Source: G963667675 sp965197565 (GTDB taxonomy: Bacteria > Chloroflexota > Dehalococcoidia > Lucifugimonadales > UBA3495). Taken from it: 64,000 nt of DNA. Positions 34,332 through 43,385 of this stretch are shown piece by piece. The position numbers and the translations under genes are program-made. The notes below the pieces were generated by a model. The model did no database searches. It was not told the DNA's origin and saw only the letters and a program-made list of their open reading frames with translations. Location: the NCBI GenBank assembly GCA_965197565.1, contig CBDANK010000004.1:1116001-1180000 (forward strand), read 5' to 3'. Numbering within the stretch: position 1 is the stretch's first letter; each line of letters starts with the position of its first letter.

Positions 34332-37300
34332 ATGAAAAACATTAACCCCTTGAAAGCGTTACTTCAGAAACGGATTCTGGTGTTAGATGGCGCCATGGGC
34401 ACCTCTATCCAGGACCGTAACCTGGGGCCGGAAGACTTCGGCGGCCCTGAGTATGACGGGTGCAACGAATACCTGGTGATCACCCAGCCCGACGTAATCG
34501 CTGAAATACACCGGTCATTCCTAGAGGCTGGGGTCGACATCATAGAGACCAATACTTTCGGCGCAACCTCGGTGGTCCTATCCGAATACAACTTGGGACA
34601 TGAAGCCCGCCGCATCAACTTGGAGGCGGCCCTCTTGGCCCGGCGTCTGGCCGACTCCGCCTCCACAGTTGAGCGGCCCAGGTTCGTAGCCGGCTCCATG
34701 GGGCCGACTACGAAATCGATCAGCGTCACCGGCGGGATTACTTTCGACGAACTGGCTGATTCCTACCAAGAGCAAGCGGAGGGGCTGATTGAAGGCGGGG
34801 TGGATGTCCTGCTTTTGGAAACCGGCCAGGATATGCTGAACATCAAGGCGGCCCTGGATGGCATCGACCGAGGGCTAGCCCGGTTGGGCCGGGAGGTCCC
34901 TGTTGCGGTCCAAGGCACCATCGAGCCCATGGGCACTTTACTGGCGGGCCTGGATGCCGAAGCCTTCTACACATCTCTGGCCCACCGAGACCTGCTTTGG
35001 ATAGGTTTGAACTGCGCCACCGGACCGTCGTTCATGACCGACCACATACGCAGCCTGGCTGGATTATCCCATTTCCCGGTCTCCTGCGTTCCCAATGCGG
35101 GCCTGCCCGACGAGGATGGAAATTACAACGAAACGCCGGAAATGATGGCCGCGACAATCGGTCGGTTCCTGGAATCCGGATGGAATAACTTGGTCGGCGG
35201 TTGCTGCGGCACAACGCCAGAGCATATACGCTTGCTGGTCCAACTTGCCGCCGGGAAGCCGCCCCGCCAGCCGGTAGCTCCAACAGAGACCCGCATTTCG
35301 GGCATCGAGTCTCTGGTAGTGAATGAAGACATCCGTCCCGCCCTCGTGGGAGAGCGCACCAACGTCTTGGGCAGCCGCCGGTTCCGCCGGCTCATCGCCA
35401 AAGGGTCCTTCGAAGAGGGGGCCGAGTTGGGCCGCCGCCAGGTACGCAACGGGGCTCATATGCTGGACGTATGCCTGCAGGACCCAGACCGGGACGAGAC
35501 GGCCGACATGATCGCCTTTCTAGACCTTCTAACCAAGAAGATCAAGACGCCCATAATGATCGACTCAACTGACGTGGAAGTTATCGAAGTAGCCCTTAAA
35601 CGCTTACAAGGCAAGTCGGTTATCAACTCCATTAACTTGGAAGATGGGGAAGCGCGGTTTCAAGCGGTGGCCCCCTTGGCCGGGCGTTACGGCGCGGCGT
35701 TGGTGGTGGGGTGCATCGACGAAGACAAAGCGCAGGCCCAAGCCATTACCCGGCTAAGAAAGCTGGAAATCGCTAAACGTTCCTACCAAATTCTAACCGA
35801 GAAGTACGGCGTCCCTCCGGAAGACATCATCTTTGACCCCTTGGTCTTCCCGGCGGGCACGGGAGACCAAAACTACCTGGGGTCGGCGGCTGAAACCATC
35901 GAAGGCGTCCGCTTGATCAAGGATTCCCTGCCCGGTGCCAAGACCATTTTAGGGATATCCAACGTGTCCTTTGGTCTACCTGCTGCCGGCCGGGAGGTGC
36001 TCAACTCGGTATTCCTCTACCATTGCGTTCAGGCCGGCCTCGACATGGCCATAGTAAACGCCGAGTCTATGCAGCGTTACACTTCTATTCCCGAGGAGGA
36101 GCGGAAGCTGTCCGAAGACCTCATGTGGAACCGGGGCGAGGACCCGGTGGCGGCCTTCGCGGCCCATTTTCGGGAACGTCCTCCCAAGGCGTCGGACGAG
36201 GTGCGGCACAACCTCCCTCTGGATGAACGGTTGGCCCTGGCAATAATAGAGGGCACCAAAGAAGGACTGGCGGAAGACTTAGATGAAGCCCTGGCGGAAA
36301 GGCAACCCCTGGAAATAATCAACGGGCCATTGATGGCCGGCATGGAGGAGGTGGGCCGGCAGTTCAATGACAACCAGTTGATAGTCGCCGAGGTGCTCCA
36401 GTCCGCCGAATCGATGAAATTTGCTGTGGCCCGCTTGGAACCCTACATGGAGCACATTGACAGCGCTACCCGAGGCAAGGTGGTGTTGGCAACGGTCAAG
36501 GGTGACGTTCACGACATTGGCAAGAACCTGGTCGACATCATTCTCTCCAATAATGGATATCGGGTAATCAACCTGGGGATCAAGGTGCCTCCCCAAGAGC
36601 TGATAGACGCTTACCAACAGCACCGGCCCGACATCATCGGCCTCTCCGGCTTGCTGGTTAAATCGGCCCAGATGATGGTGGAAACGGCCCACGATTTCCG
36701 GCTGGCCGGGGTTAACTGCCCCATGTTGGTGGGGGGCGCCGCTCTCTCCAACCGGTTTACCCGCCTGCGCATCGCACCGGAGTACGGGAGCCTGGTAGCT
36801 TATGCCCCCGACGCTATGTCCGGTCTGGCTCTGGCCAACACCATTCAGGGGGCCGATGAACGGCAGACCTTGGCGCGGGCCTTGGAGGCTGAAACCCAAG
36901 AGTTGGCCAGGGCCGCCGATAGCCGTCAAGCAACTATTGCTGCTCAAAGCCCGGTTTCCGAAGCCGGACCCCAGCCCTCCCCCAAGGTGAGCCGTGAAAT
37001 TCCTATCCCTAATCCGCCGGACCTACGGATTCACGTGCTGAGCGACTATGACTTGGGGCAGATTTTCCCCTACATCAATCCGCAAATGCTCTATAGCCGC
37101 CACCTGGGCTTCAAGGGGCGTTTTCAAGAGGCCTTGGAGGCTGAAGACCCAGCCGCTGTGGAGCTTCGTGAAGCGGTGCGCCGCGTTGAGGAGATAATGC
37201 TGGCCAGTCCGGCGATCACCGCCAGCGCAGTGTTCAAGTTTTTTCCGACCCACGCCGACGGACAGCGGCTGCTGATCTACGGGGCCGATGGCCACTCCGT

Positions 37301-37859
37301 TCTGGAAAGTTTTTACTTCGGCCGCCAGTCTCAGCGAGACAGACTGTGTTTGGCCGACTACCTGCGGCCCAAAGCTACCGGCTCAACCGAAAGAGCGGAA
37401 ATCGACTATATCGCTATGTTCGTTACCACTGTCGGCTCTGGGGTCTTGGAGTTGTCCCAGCAATTAAGAGAGCAAGGACGGTTCTTGGACTCCCACATTC
37501 TACAAGCCCTGGCCCTGGAAAGTGCCGAGGCTTTTGCTGAGTTGCTGCACCAGCAGATCAGGCAGATGTGGGGCTTCGGCGATTCGCCCGATGCAACTTA
37601 TCAAGACCTATTCCGGACTCAGTACCGGGGGAAGCGTTATTCCTTTGGCTATCCGGCTTGCCCCAGGCTGGAAGACCAAGAGCAGTTATTCCGGTTGTTG
37701 GACGTCAGCAACAACATCGGGGTAGAGTTGACCGAAGGTTTCATGATGGACCCCGAGTCAACAGTGTCCGCACTGGTCATTCACCACCCCGAAGCCAAGT
37801 ACTTTAACTTGAACGAGGCGGATGTGGAGCGTCTAGAGCGAGACATCGCTTCTTTGTAA
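34332..37859 (+). CDS. metH: Cobalamin-dependent methionine synthase MetH
   Basis: MetH moves a methyl group from 5-methyltetrahydrofolate to homocysteine through cobalamin. The 1175-residue protein has all modules: homocysteine domain (about 1-310, zinc Cys in the GGCCGTTPEH block near 290), folate-binding barrel (about 325-600), four-helix cap (about 640-715), B12 domain (about 720-860, DVHDIGKN with the cobalt-binding His near 726), and the AdoMet reactivation domain (about 890-1175, SFGYPACPRL near 1105). A long low-conservation linker at about 840-880 is normal. It is slightly shorter than the 1227 residues of E. coli. Fhs follows after 52 bases. Confidence 0.98.
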   Translation: MKNINPLKALLQKRILVLDGAMGTSIQDRNLGPEDFGGPEYDGCNEYLVITQPDVIAEIHRSFLEAGVDIIETNTFGATSVVLSEYNLGHEARRINLEAALLARRLADSASTVERPRFVAGSMGPTTKSISVTGGITFDELADSYQEQAEGLIEGGVDVLLLETGQDMLNIKAALDGIDRGLARLGREVPVAVQGTIEPMGTLLAGLDAEAFYTSLAHRDLLWIGLNCATGPSFMTDHIRSLAGLSHFPVSCVPNAGLPDEDGNYNETPEMMAATIGRFLESGWNNLVGGCCGTTPEHIRLLVQLAAGKPPRQPVAPTETRISGIESLVVNEDIRPALVGERTNVLGSRRFRRLIAKGSFEEGAELGRRQVRNGAHMLDVCLQDPDRDETADMIAFLDLLTKKIKTPIMIDSTDVEVIEVALKRLQGKSVINSINLEDGEARFQAVAPLAGRYGAALVVGCIDEDKAQAQAITRLRKLEIAKRSYQILTEKYGVPPEDIIFDPLVFPAGTGDQNYLGSAAETIEGVRLIKDSLPGAKTILGISNVSFGLPAAGREVLNSVFLYHCVQAGLDMAIVNAESMQRYTSIPEEERKLSEDLMWNRGEDPVAAFAAHFRERPPKASDEVRHNLPLDERLALAIIEGTKEGLAEDLDEALAERQPLEIINGPLMAGMEEVGRQFNDNQLIVAEVLQSAESMKFAVARLEPYMEHIDSATRGKVVLATVKGDVHDIGKNLVDIILSNNGYRVINLGIKVPPQELIDAYQQHRPDIIGLSGLLVKSAQMMVETAHDFRLAGVNCPMLVGGAALSNRFTRLRIAPEYGSLVAYAPDAMSGLALANTIQGADERQTLARALEAETQELARAADSRQATIAAQSPVSEAGPQPSPKVSREIPIPNPPDLRIHVLSDYDLGQIFPYINPQMLYSRHLGFKGRFQEALEAEDPAAVELREAVRRVEEIMLASPAITASAVFKFFPTHADGQRLLIYGADGHSVLESFYFGRQSQRDRLCLADYLRPKATGSTERAEIDYIAMFVTTVGSGVLELSQQLREQGRFLDSHILQALALESAEAFAELLHQQIRQMWGFGDSPDATYQDLFRTQYRGKRYSFGYPACPRLEDQEQLFRLLDVSNNIGVELTEGFMMDPESTVSALVIHHPEAKYFNLNEADVERLERDIASL

Positions 37860-37911
37860 TGGATTGGTAATGGATTGTTTCCGAAGTAATTAGTCCATCA
37901 GCGGAGGCAAT

Positions 37912-39558
37912 ATGGACCCCATCGTCGACGTGGCAGCCCGCCTCGGATTGGAAGAAGAACACTTGGTCCCCCATGGCCGCTACAAAGCCAAGGTTTCCCT
38001 CGACGCTTTAGCGCGCCAAGGCAATGCCGGGCAGAGGTCGAGCCAAGGCAAGCTGGTGGTGGTAACCGGCATTACGCCTACCCCGGCTGGCGAGGGTAAG
38101 ACCACCACGGCCATTGGACTTACCCAGGGCCTGGGCAAGCTTGGCCACCGGGCTGTGGTCACTCTCAGAGAGCCGACGTTGGGACCTATTTACGGGATCA
38201 AGGGCGGTGGCACCGGCGGCGGCAAGGCCCGGGTAGTCCCGGAAGATGAAATCAACATTCACTTTACCGGCGACGCCCACGCCGTGGCTTCGGCCCACAA
38301 TTTGCTGGCCGCTCTCGTGGACAACGCCGTGTACCGCAAGTCAGTGCCGGGCCTGGACGCTTCGGGGGTTCAGTGGGCCCGAGTAACCGATGCCTCAGAC
38401 CGGGCCCTGCGGCAGATTGTAACCGGGTTGGGAGGGGACTCAAACAGCCCCATGCGGGAGACCCGTTTCGACATAGTCTCCGCTTCGGAGATCATGGCTA
38501 TCCTGGCCTTGGCCAGCGGCTTGGAGGATCTGAGGGCGCGTATTTCCCGCATCGTCGTGGGCGCTACCGGTACGGGCCAGCCGGTGGCGGTGGGGTCTCT
38601 GGGCGTGACCGGCGCTTTAATGACACTATTGCGGCACACCGTAATGCCCAACCTGGTCCAGACCACAGAAGGACAACCGGCTATTATCCATGCCGGCCCT
38701 TTCGGCAACATAGCCCACGGTTGCAACTCGGTTCTAGCGGACCGGTTGGGCTTGGCCTACTCTGACTATGTGATCACCGAGGCTGGGTTCGGCTCAGACC
38801 TGGGGTTCGAGAAGTTCATGCACATTAAAGCCCGGCAAAGCGGGCTTTTGCCTCATGCGGCGGTGTTGGTGGCATCGGTAAGGGCTCTCAAGTGGCATGG
38901 CGGTTCTCCCAGAAGGGCCCTGCAAACCCCGGATACCCAGGCTCTGCTGGCCGGCGCTCCTAACCTGGCCCATCACATAGAAGCTATCAGCAGCTTTGGT
39001 GTGCCGGTAGTGGTGGCCGTCAACTGTTTTGAAAGCGACACTTCTGACGAGCTTCAGGAAGTGGCGCGCATCGCTGCAGAAGCCGGGGCCCAAGCCGCAG
39101 TAGAGTGCTCCGGGTTCTCCCAAGGCGGAGAGGGAGGAACCGCTTTGGCTGAGGCTGTTACCCAAGCGGCGATTAAACAGGTGGAGCCTAACTATGCCTA
39201 CCCACTGGAGGCGCCCATCGAAGAAAAGGTGCTGGCCTTGGCTCAAAGAATCTACGGGGCCGACGACGTAAGCTGGGCGCCCGAAGCACGGCGCAGGCTT
39301 CGCTATTTCGAGACTCAAGGCTGGGGGGGCCTGCCCATTTGCATGGCGAAGACCCACCTATCCACTACTCACGACCCGTCCCGGAGGGGCAGCCCTAGGG
39401 GATACACTTTCCCTATATCGGACATTCGCGCGTCTTTGGGGGCCGGATTCTTGTATCCCCTGGCGGGCAATATAGCCACGTTGCCCGGACTGCCCAGCCA
39501 GCCCAGGGCCTTGGACATGGACGTAAGCCCAGAGGGCGAGGTCACCGGCCTGGGCTAA
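37912..39558 (+). CDS. fhs: Formate-tetrahydrofolate ligase
   Basis: This 548-residue enzyme makes 10-formyltetrahydrofolate from formate, THF and ATP. The ATP-binding loop TPTPAGEGKTTTAIGL is at about 55-70, followed by TLREPTLGPIYGIKGGGTGGGK, DEINIHFTGDAHAVASAHNL, and GFGSDLGFEKFM near 295. Length matches the 550-560 residues of the family. It is preceded closely by metH, so formate-derived one-carbon units and methionine synthesis may be co-expressed. In Chloroflexota, Fhs can also serve the methyl branch of the Wood-Ljungdahl pathway, but no other genes of that pathway are here. Confidence 0.97.
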   Translation: MDPIVDVAARLGLEEEHLVPHGRYKAKVSLDALARQGNAGQRSSQGKLVVVTGITPTPAGEGKTTTAIGLTQGLGKLGHRAVVTLREPTLGPIYGIKGGGTGGGKARVVPEDEINIHFTGDAHAVASAHNLLAALVDNAVYRKSVPGLDASGVQWARVTDASDRALRQIVTGLGGDSNSPMRETRFDIVSASEIMAILALASGLEDLRARISRIVVGATGTGQPVAVGSLGVTGALMTLLRHTVMPNLVQTTEGQPAIIHAGPFGNIAHGCNSVLADRLGLAYSDYVITEAGFGSDLGFEKFMHIKARQSGLLPHAAVLVASVRALKWHGGSPRRALQTPDTQALLAGAPNLAHHIEAISSFGVPVVVAVNCFESDTSDELQEVARIAAEAGAQAAVECSGFSQGGEGGTALAEAVTQAAIKQVEPNYAYPLEAPIEEKVLALAQRIYGADDVSWAPEARRRLRYFETQGWGGLPICMAKTHLSTTHDPSRRGSPRGYTFPISDIRASLGAGFLYPLAGNIATLPGLPSQPRALDMDVSPEGEVTGLG

Positions 39559-39574
39559 TCAAGGGCATTCACCC

Positions 39575-40675
39575 TCAGTTATGGCAGCCCCGGGCCTGGA
39601 TGTCCCAGACAGCCTCAACCTTGCCGCCGCGGACTCCGATGAACCGGTCCCACCGGCTGACTGTCGCGTCCTGCTGTGTTGGGATAAGAGCCAGTTGGTC
39701 TCCGATGCGGACTGTGACGCCGTCTTCCAGACTGAATATAACGTGGTCGGGGTCCATCGACTCCACAGTGACCCCCGGCCGGTTGTCAACCTTGGGCAGT
39801 CCCTTGGAAGACCCAACCGCCTTGATACCGGCGTCACCCACAGCGGCGCCGGTCCTAGGGGTACTGATGACTGTAGTCAGGACCTTGCCGGCCTGGTTGA
39901 ATTCGGTCATGTAGTCATATCCGGTATCCATGACCAAGTAGGTGCCCCCCTGGATCTCAGTAACTCCGCTAATCTCTCCGGCCACGTCGTAGCTCCAAGT
40001 CTCGCCGGTAGACACAATCTCCACAGGGATTCCGGCGGTCTCGATAGCGTCCTTCAAGTCGATGACGTTCTGAATCACGCGCCGCCCTTCCGTCACCCGG
40101 TCTTCCCGGTCGGGCATTGGCGGGATCACTTGGTGGCTCATAATGCCTCGGAAAGCCAGGCCCGGCAAGGATTGGACGGTCTGGGCCAAGGCCACTCCCT
40201 GGTCAATGTCCTGGACGCCGCAGCGCCGCAGGCCCGTCTCTTGCTCAATGACAACCCCAAGCTCCACACCCCGGGCGGAGGCGGTCCGGGAAAGGTCCCG
40301 TGCGTTTTGTGGGTCGTCGCAGGTCACCACCATTTCCGCTTGTTGGGCCAGAGCGCACAGGCGCTCTATCTTAATGGGCGCAACTATTTCGCTGGTGATC
40401 AGAACGCTGGGAACGCCGCCGTGGACCATTACCTCGGCTTCCGCAACCTTGGCGGCGCACACGCCGCCCACAGTGCCTCCCCGACGCATCTGGCGGTGCG
40501 CCAAGGCCGGAGTCTTGTGATTTTTGCTGTGCGGCCTTAGTTTGCTGGACTGCCCGGCATAATAACCGGCCATAACATCCATATTATGGTCCAGGGCATC
40601 CATATCCAGGATCAAACAGGGAGTATCCAACTCCTCCACTAGAGTGCCCGGCAAAGGCCGGTAGTGCTGGTCCAT
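39575..40675 (-). CDS. DSD1-type PLP enzyme (D-serine dehydratase/D-threonine aldolase-like)
   Basis: This 366-residue protein has an alanine-racemase-fold N-terminal barrel. The Schiff-base Lys is K51 in KLRPHSKNHKTPALAHRQ. The MRRGGTVGGVCAAKVAEAEVMV block and the ETGLRRCGVQDIDQG segment fit the family. The C-terminal metal site of D-threonine aldolases and metal-dependent D-serine dehydratases is normally a His with Cys/Asp within a PxHxxxT-like stretch; here the region reads IPTQQDATVSRWDRF, keeping the Asp but not the His. The enzyme may therefore be metal-independent or differ in reaction. It is in tandem with a second paralogue at 40744-41889. Confidence 0.85.
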   Translation of the reverse strand: MDQHYRPLPGTLVEELDTPCLILDMDALDHNMDVMAGYYAGQSSKLRPHSKNHKTPALAHRQMRRGGTVGGVCAAKVAEAEVMVHGGVPSVLITSEIVAPIKIERLCALAQQAEMVVTCDDPQNARDLSRTASARGVELGVVIEQETGLRRCGVQDIDQGVALAQTVQSLPGLAFRGIMSHQVIPPMPDREDRVTEGRRVIQNVIDLKDAIETAGIPVEIVSTGETWSYDVAGEISGVTEIQGGTYLVMDTGYDYMTEFNQAGKVLTTVISTPRTGAAVGDAGIKAVGSSKGLPKVDNRPGVTVESMDPDHVIFSLEDGVTVRIGDQLALIPTQQDATVSRWDRFIGVRGGKVEAVWDIQARGCHN

Positions 40676-40743
40676 CGACGTCCTCCTGGGATCACGGGTT
40701 TAGCTGTCAGCAAGTTACAAGCCGGGTGCAGATGGTAAACCGG

Positions 40744-41889
40744 TTACCCGAACCGTCCGCGGGCGCTCAGCGGCCAAAACCCCTCCAGCTTACCGAGGCG
40801 CACCGCCCGGATGTAGTCATACTGGTTAAGACACAGCCGCAGGTCCCACGGGCTCAACCAGACCTTGTCTCCCGTCTTCAAGCGGCTTTGGGCTTCACCC
40901 TCCAACTCAAGGGCGCCGTGCTCCGCGCTGAACCGGGTGGCCTTAGCTCCCGGGTACCCCTCCAGAACAGGTAGGCCACTGTCGGGTCCAGTGGCTTTAT
41001 GGCCCGCGTCCAATATGGCGCGGGAAGCAACTGGGCGGCTGACCACTTGGGCCAGTATTTTGGCCGCTTGTTCAAGTTCCGGCCTCAGTCGTCGATAGCT
41101 ATAGTCCATCAGAGGATAGGAACCGGCCTGGACCTCGGTGACACCAGTAACTTGAGCGGCTATATCGTAACTATGGGTGCCGGCGACGCTCACCACCGGC
41201 ACCGCCCTGCCGCTGTTTTCGATGAGCTCCCGGGTGTCTACCACCGCTTGTAGGAGGTCCCGCGTCTTGGATTCTACGGCTTGGCGGTCTGGGGGAAACA
41301 GAGGGTCATCTGACCTTTCCTCATCTTGCGACAGGGGCGTTGGGAGGACCGCTATCAACCCTCCGAAGCTGAGTCCCTGAGCACCGGCGACATGCTCGGC
41401 TAGGTCCAGGGCCGGCCCGCCCGGTTGCACCCCGCAGCGGCCTAACCCGGCATCCACTTCGACCAACGCTTGCAGAGTGACGCCCGACGCCGCGACGGCT
41501 TCCGACAAGGCGTATACATTGTCACCATTGTCCACGGCCACTGAAAGGCTGCCGCTTTTGGCCAGGGCGCACAAACGTAGGATCTTGGACCGGGTCACGA
41601 CCTGATTGGCGACCAAGATGTCGGTGAAGCCAGCATTGATGAAAACCTCTGCTTCTCCCACCGTTGTCACAGCAACACCGCCCACGGTGCCGCCGGCTTC
41701 CAACTGACGGCGGCCAATCTGGGGGCACTGGTGTGCAGACAAGTTGGGGCGAAGTTTTGCGCTGGACTGGCGGAAAAAGGAGTGCAAAACCTCGATGTTT
41801 CTCTCCATCACATCCAGGTCCACGACCAATGCCGGGGTGTCCAGGTCCTGCACGTCGGTGCCCACAGGCTGGAAAACGGGGCGTTCCAT
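40744..41889 (-). CDS. DSD1-like alanine-racemase-fold protein lacking the PLP lysine
   Basis: This 381-residue paralogue of the gene at 39575-40675 shares the fold and most motifs (DTPALVVDLDVMERNIEV, GGTVGGVAVTTVGEAEVF, VEVDAGLGRCGVQPGG, YDIAAQVTGVTEVQAGSYPL). Where the paralogue has R-P-H-S-K-N-H-K, this one has R-P-N-L-S-A-H-Q: both lysines are gone, including the one that should bind PLP (position 51 is Ser). The C-terminal metal-ligand region (SPWDLRLCLNQYDYI) also lacks the usual pattern. It cannot be a conventional PLP enzyme of this family unless another Lys is used. It may be a regulatory or binding partner of its neighbour. Confidence 0.8.
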   Translation of the reverse strand: MERPVFQPVGTDVQDLDTPALVVDLDVMERNIEVLHSFFRQSSAKLRPNLSAHQCPQIGRRQLEAGGTVGGVAVTTVGEAEVFINAGFTDILVANQVVTRSKILRLCALAKSGSLSVAVDNGDNVYALSEAVAASGVTLQALVEVDAGLGRCGVQPGGPALDLAEHVAGAQGLSFGGLIAVLPTPLSQDEERSDDPLFPPDRQAVESKTRDLLQAVVDTRELIENSGRAVPVVSVAGTHSYDIAAQVTGVTEVQAGSYPLMDYSYRRLRPELEQAAKILAQVVSRPVASRAILDAGHKATGPDSGLPVLEGYPGAKATRFSAEHGALELEGEAQSRLKTGDKVWLSPWDLRLCLNQYDYIRAVRLGKLEGFWPLSARGRFG

Positions 41890-41929
41890 AATGCCTTACC
41901 TTGCTAAAGAATGTTGTGCAAGCCGGGCG

Positions 41930-43051
41930 CTACAACCCCAGGGCCTCGGCCAGCCGGTGCCGGTGGAACCGGGGGTTGCCCAGATAGTGGTAAAGAGTGC
42001 GGGAGGCGGTGGTGTGGAGGGTCAGACCGTACTCGGTCATAGCGCCCACCCCGGCATGGACCTCGTGGGCGAAATTGCATGATTGATAATACGCCTCGGA
42101 GCCCACCGCCTTGGCCAGATGGACACTATCCTCTGCCGGCCTATCCGTGTCCAGCTTCCATAGAGCCTCGTAGGTGGTCCACCGGGCCGCGTCCAACTGG
42201 TTGACCAGGTTGATGATATGGTCCTGCACTCGTTGGAACCGCCCGATAGGCGTGCCGAACTGGACCCGGGTCCGGCTGTACTCCACCGACATTTCGTACA
42301 CTGCTTGGCACCCGCCCACCTGGTAAGTGCCCAAGACCGGAATAGCGCGGCCAATGGCCCATTGGAGAGCATTCCATCCAGCCTCGAAAGACAGGCCCAG
42401 AAGGTCTGATTTTTCCACCGCGACATCCTTCAGTATCACTTCCCCCAGGTTCCAAGCGAATCCCGGGAGGGAGCGGATTTCCACTCCGGGAGCGGTCGCC
42501 GGCACTAAAATCAAGCCCACCTTTCCGTTGTCCTCAGAGCGGGCGGCGCACAGGAGATGGGTGGCCGAGGTCGCATCGTACACGTAGACCTTGGCGCCGT
42601 TGAGCCGAAAGCCGTCGCCGTCCCTCTTGGCCGCTAGGCGCACGTCATCCCGGTGCCAGCTATAGTCGGCCTCGGTTAGCGCCAAGACAAGGGAGCGCTC
42701 GCCTTTGGCCAAGAGCGGCAACCATTCCCTCTTCTGTGCCTCCGTGCCTCCGGCCAGCACTGTGAAGACTCCCAGAATTCCCGAGCTAAAGTGCGGGCCC
42801 GGCACGGGCCCCCGGCCCAACTCCTCGAACAGGACCCCGGCATCGGTCAGCGAGCCGCCCTCGCCGCCGTAATTTTGGGGCACGATTATACCCAGCCAGC
42901 CGGTCTCAACCAGCTTCCGCCAGGCTTCAGATGGAACGGGCTTGCCGCTGGCAGCTATCCCCAATAGAGTTTCTTTGGCGTATTCCTGCTGCACGAAGCG
43001 GCGCGCCGCCGCCTTGAGCATCTCCTGCTCTGGTGTCAAAGCGAGGTCCAT
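41930..43051 (-). CDS. Acyl-CoA dehydrogenase family protein (shorter subunit type)
   Basis: This 373-residue flavoprotein fits the acyl-CoA dehydrogenase fold: N-terminal LTPEQEMLKAAARRFVQQEY, the GWLGIIVPQNYGGEGGSLTD block, and the C-terminal VQDHIINLVNQLDAARWTTYEAL and VHAGVGAMTEYGLTLHT. The middle FAD/substrate blocks are weak compared with classical members. It is close to another acyl-CoA dehydrogenase (43386-44618) in the same direction. Adjacent pairs of a roughly 370- and a roughly 400-residue member form alpha2-beta2 enzymes in steroid side-chain degradation. The substrate is not known. The ATG at 43049-43051 follows GGGAG. Confidence 0.88.
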   Translation of the reverse strand: MDLALTPEQEMLKAAARRFVQQEYAKETLLGIAASGKPVPSEAWRKLVETGWLGIIVPQNYGGEGGSLTDAGVLFEELGRGPVPGPHFSSGILGVFTVLAGGTEAQKREWLPLLAKGERSLVLALTEADYSWHRDDVRLAAKRDGDGFRLNGAKVYVYDATSATHLLCAARSEDNGKVGLILVPATAPGVEIRSLPGFAWNLGEVILKDVAVEKSDLLGLSFEAGWNALQWAIGRAIPVLGTYQVGGCQAVYEMSVEYSRTRVQFGTPIGRFQRVQDHIINLVNQLDAARWTTYEALWKLDTDRPAEDSVHLAKAVGSEAYYQSCNFAHEVHAGVGAMTEYGLTLHTTASRTLYHYLGNPRFHRHRLAEALGL

Positions 43052-43148
43052 TACTACTCCCGCCTTATTCCCCGGATAGTGGTCACTTGCGCCGCCGTTG
43101 CCGGCAGGGTAAAAGCCGTGGAAACCCTCCTAGCTTTGGTGCCCTTCA

Positions 43149-43385
43149 TCATACGGCTACTTGGACTTTAATTATCAAACCTTCTTCCTCTGGAATGGGT
43201 TTTCCGTGAGCCAGCAACGCTTCCAATGTTCCCTCGATTGCGTCTTTCGTCATCTCTGTGGCTTCTTCCACGGTTTCACCTTGCGAACCACAGCCGGGTA
43301 GTGCTGGAACTTCAGTCCAGTAACCTCCCGAATCGTCCGGGTGAATGATTACGATATACTCTTTATTTTGAGCGGTTGAGCGCAA
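43149..43385 (-). CDS. HicB-like (UPF0150) antitoxin-type protein, no toxin partner
   Basis: This 78-residue protein has the HicB partial RNase H-like fold: YIVIIHPDDSGGYWTEVPAL, then PGCGSQGETVEEATEMTKDA and a helix ending EALLAHGKPIPEEE. The start appears to be TTG (43383-43385) immediately after the stop of the acyl-CoA dehydrogenase gene, so it may depend on read-through translation. A HicA toxin (60-80 residues with a conserved His) should lie next to it, but none fits in the 97 bases before the next gene. Lone HicB-like proteins are common and their role is unclear. No DNA-binding tail is present. Confidence 0.78.
   Translation of the reverse strand: MRSTAQNKEYIVIIHPDDSGGYWTEVPALPGCGSQGETVEEATEMTKDAIEGTLEALLAHGKPIPEEEGLIIKVQVAV

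Noticed and set aside
39581..40540. 319-codon plus-strand frame opposite the DSD1-like gene
   Set aside because: The minus-strand protein shows the PLP fold with conserved blocks; the antisense frame has low-complexity His/Gly-rich sequence only.
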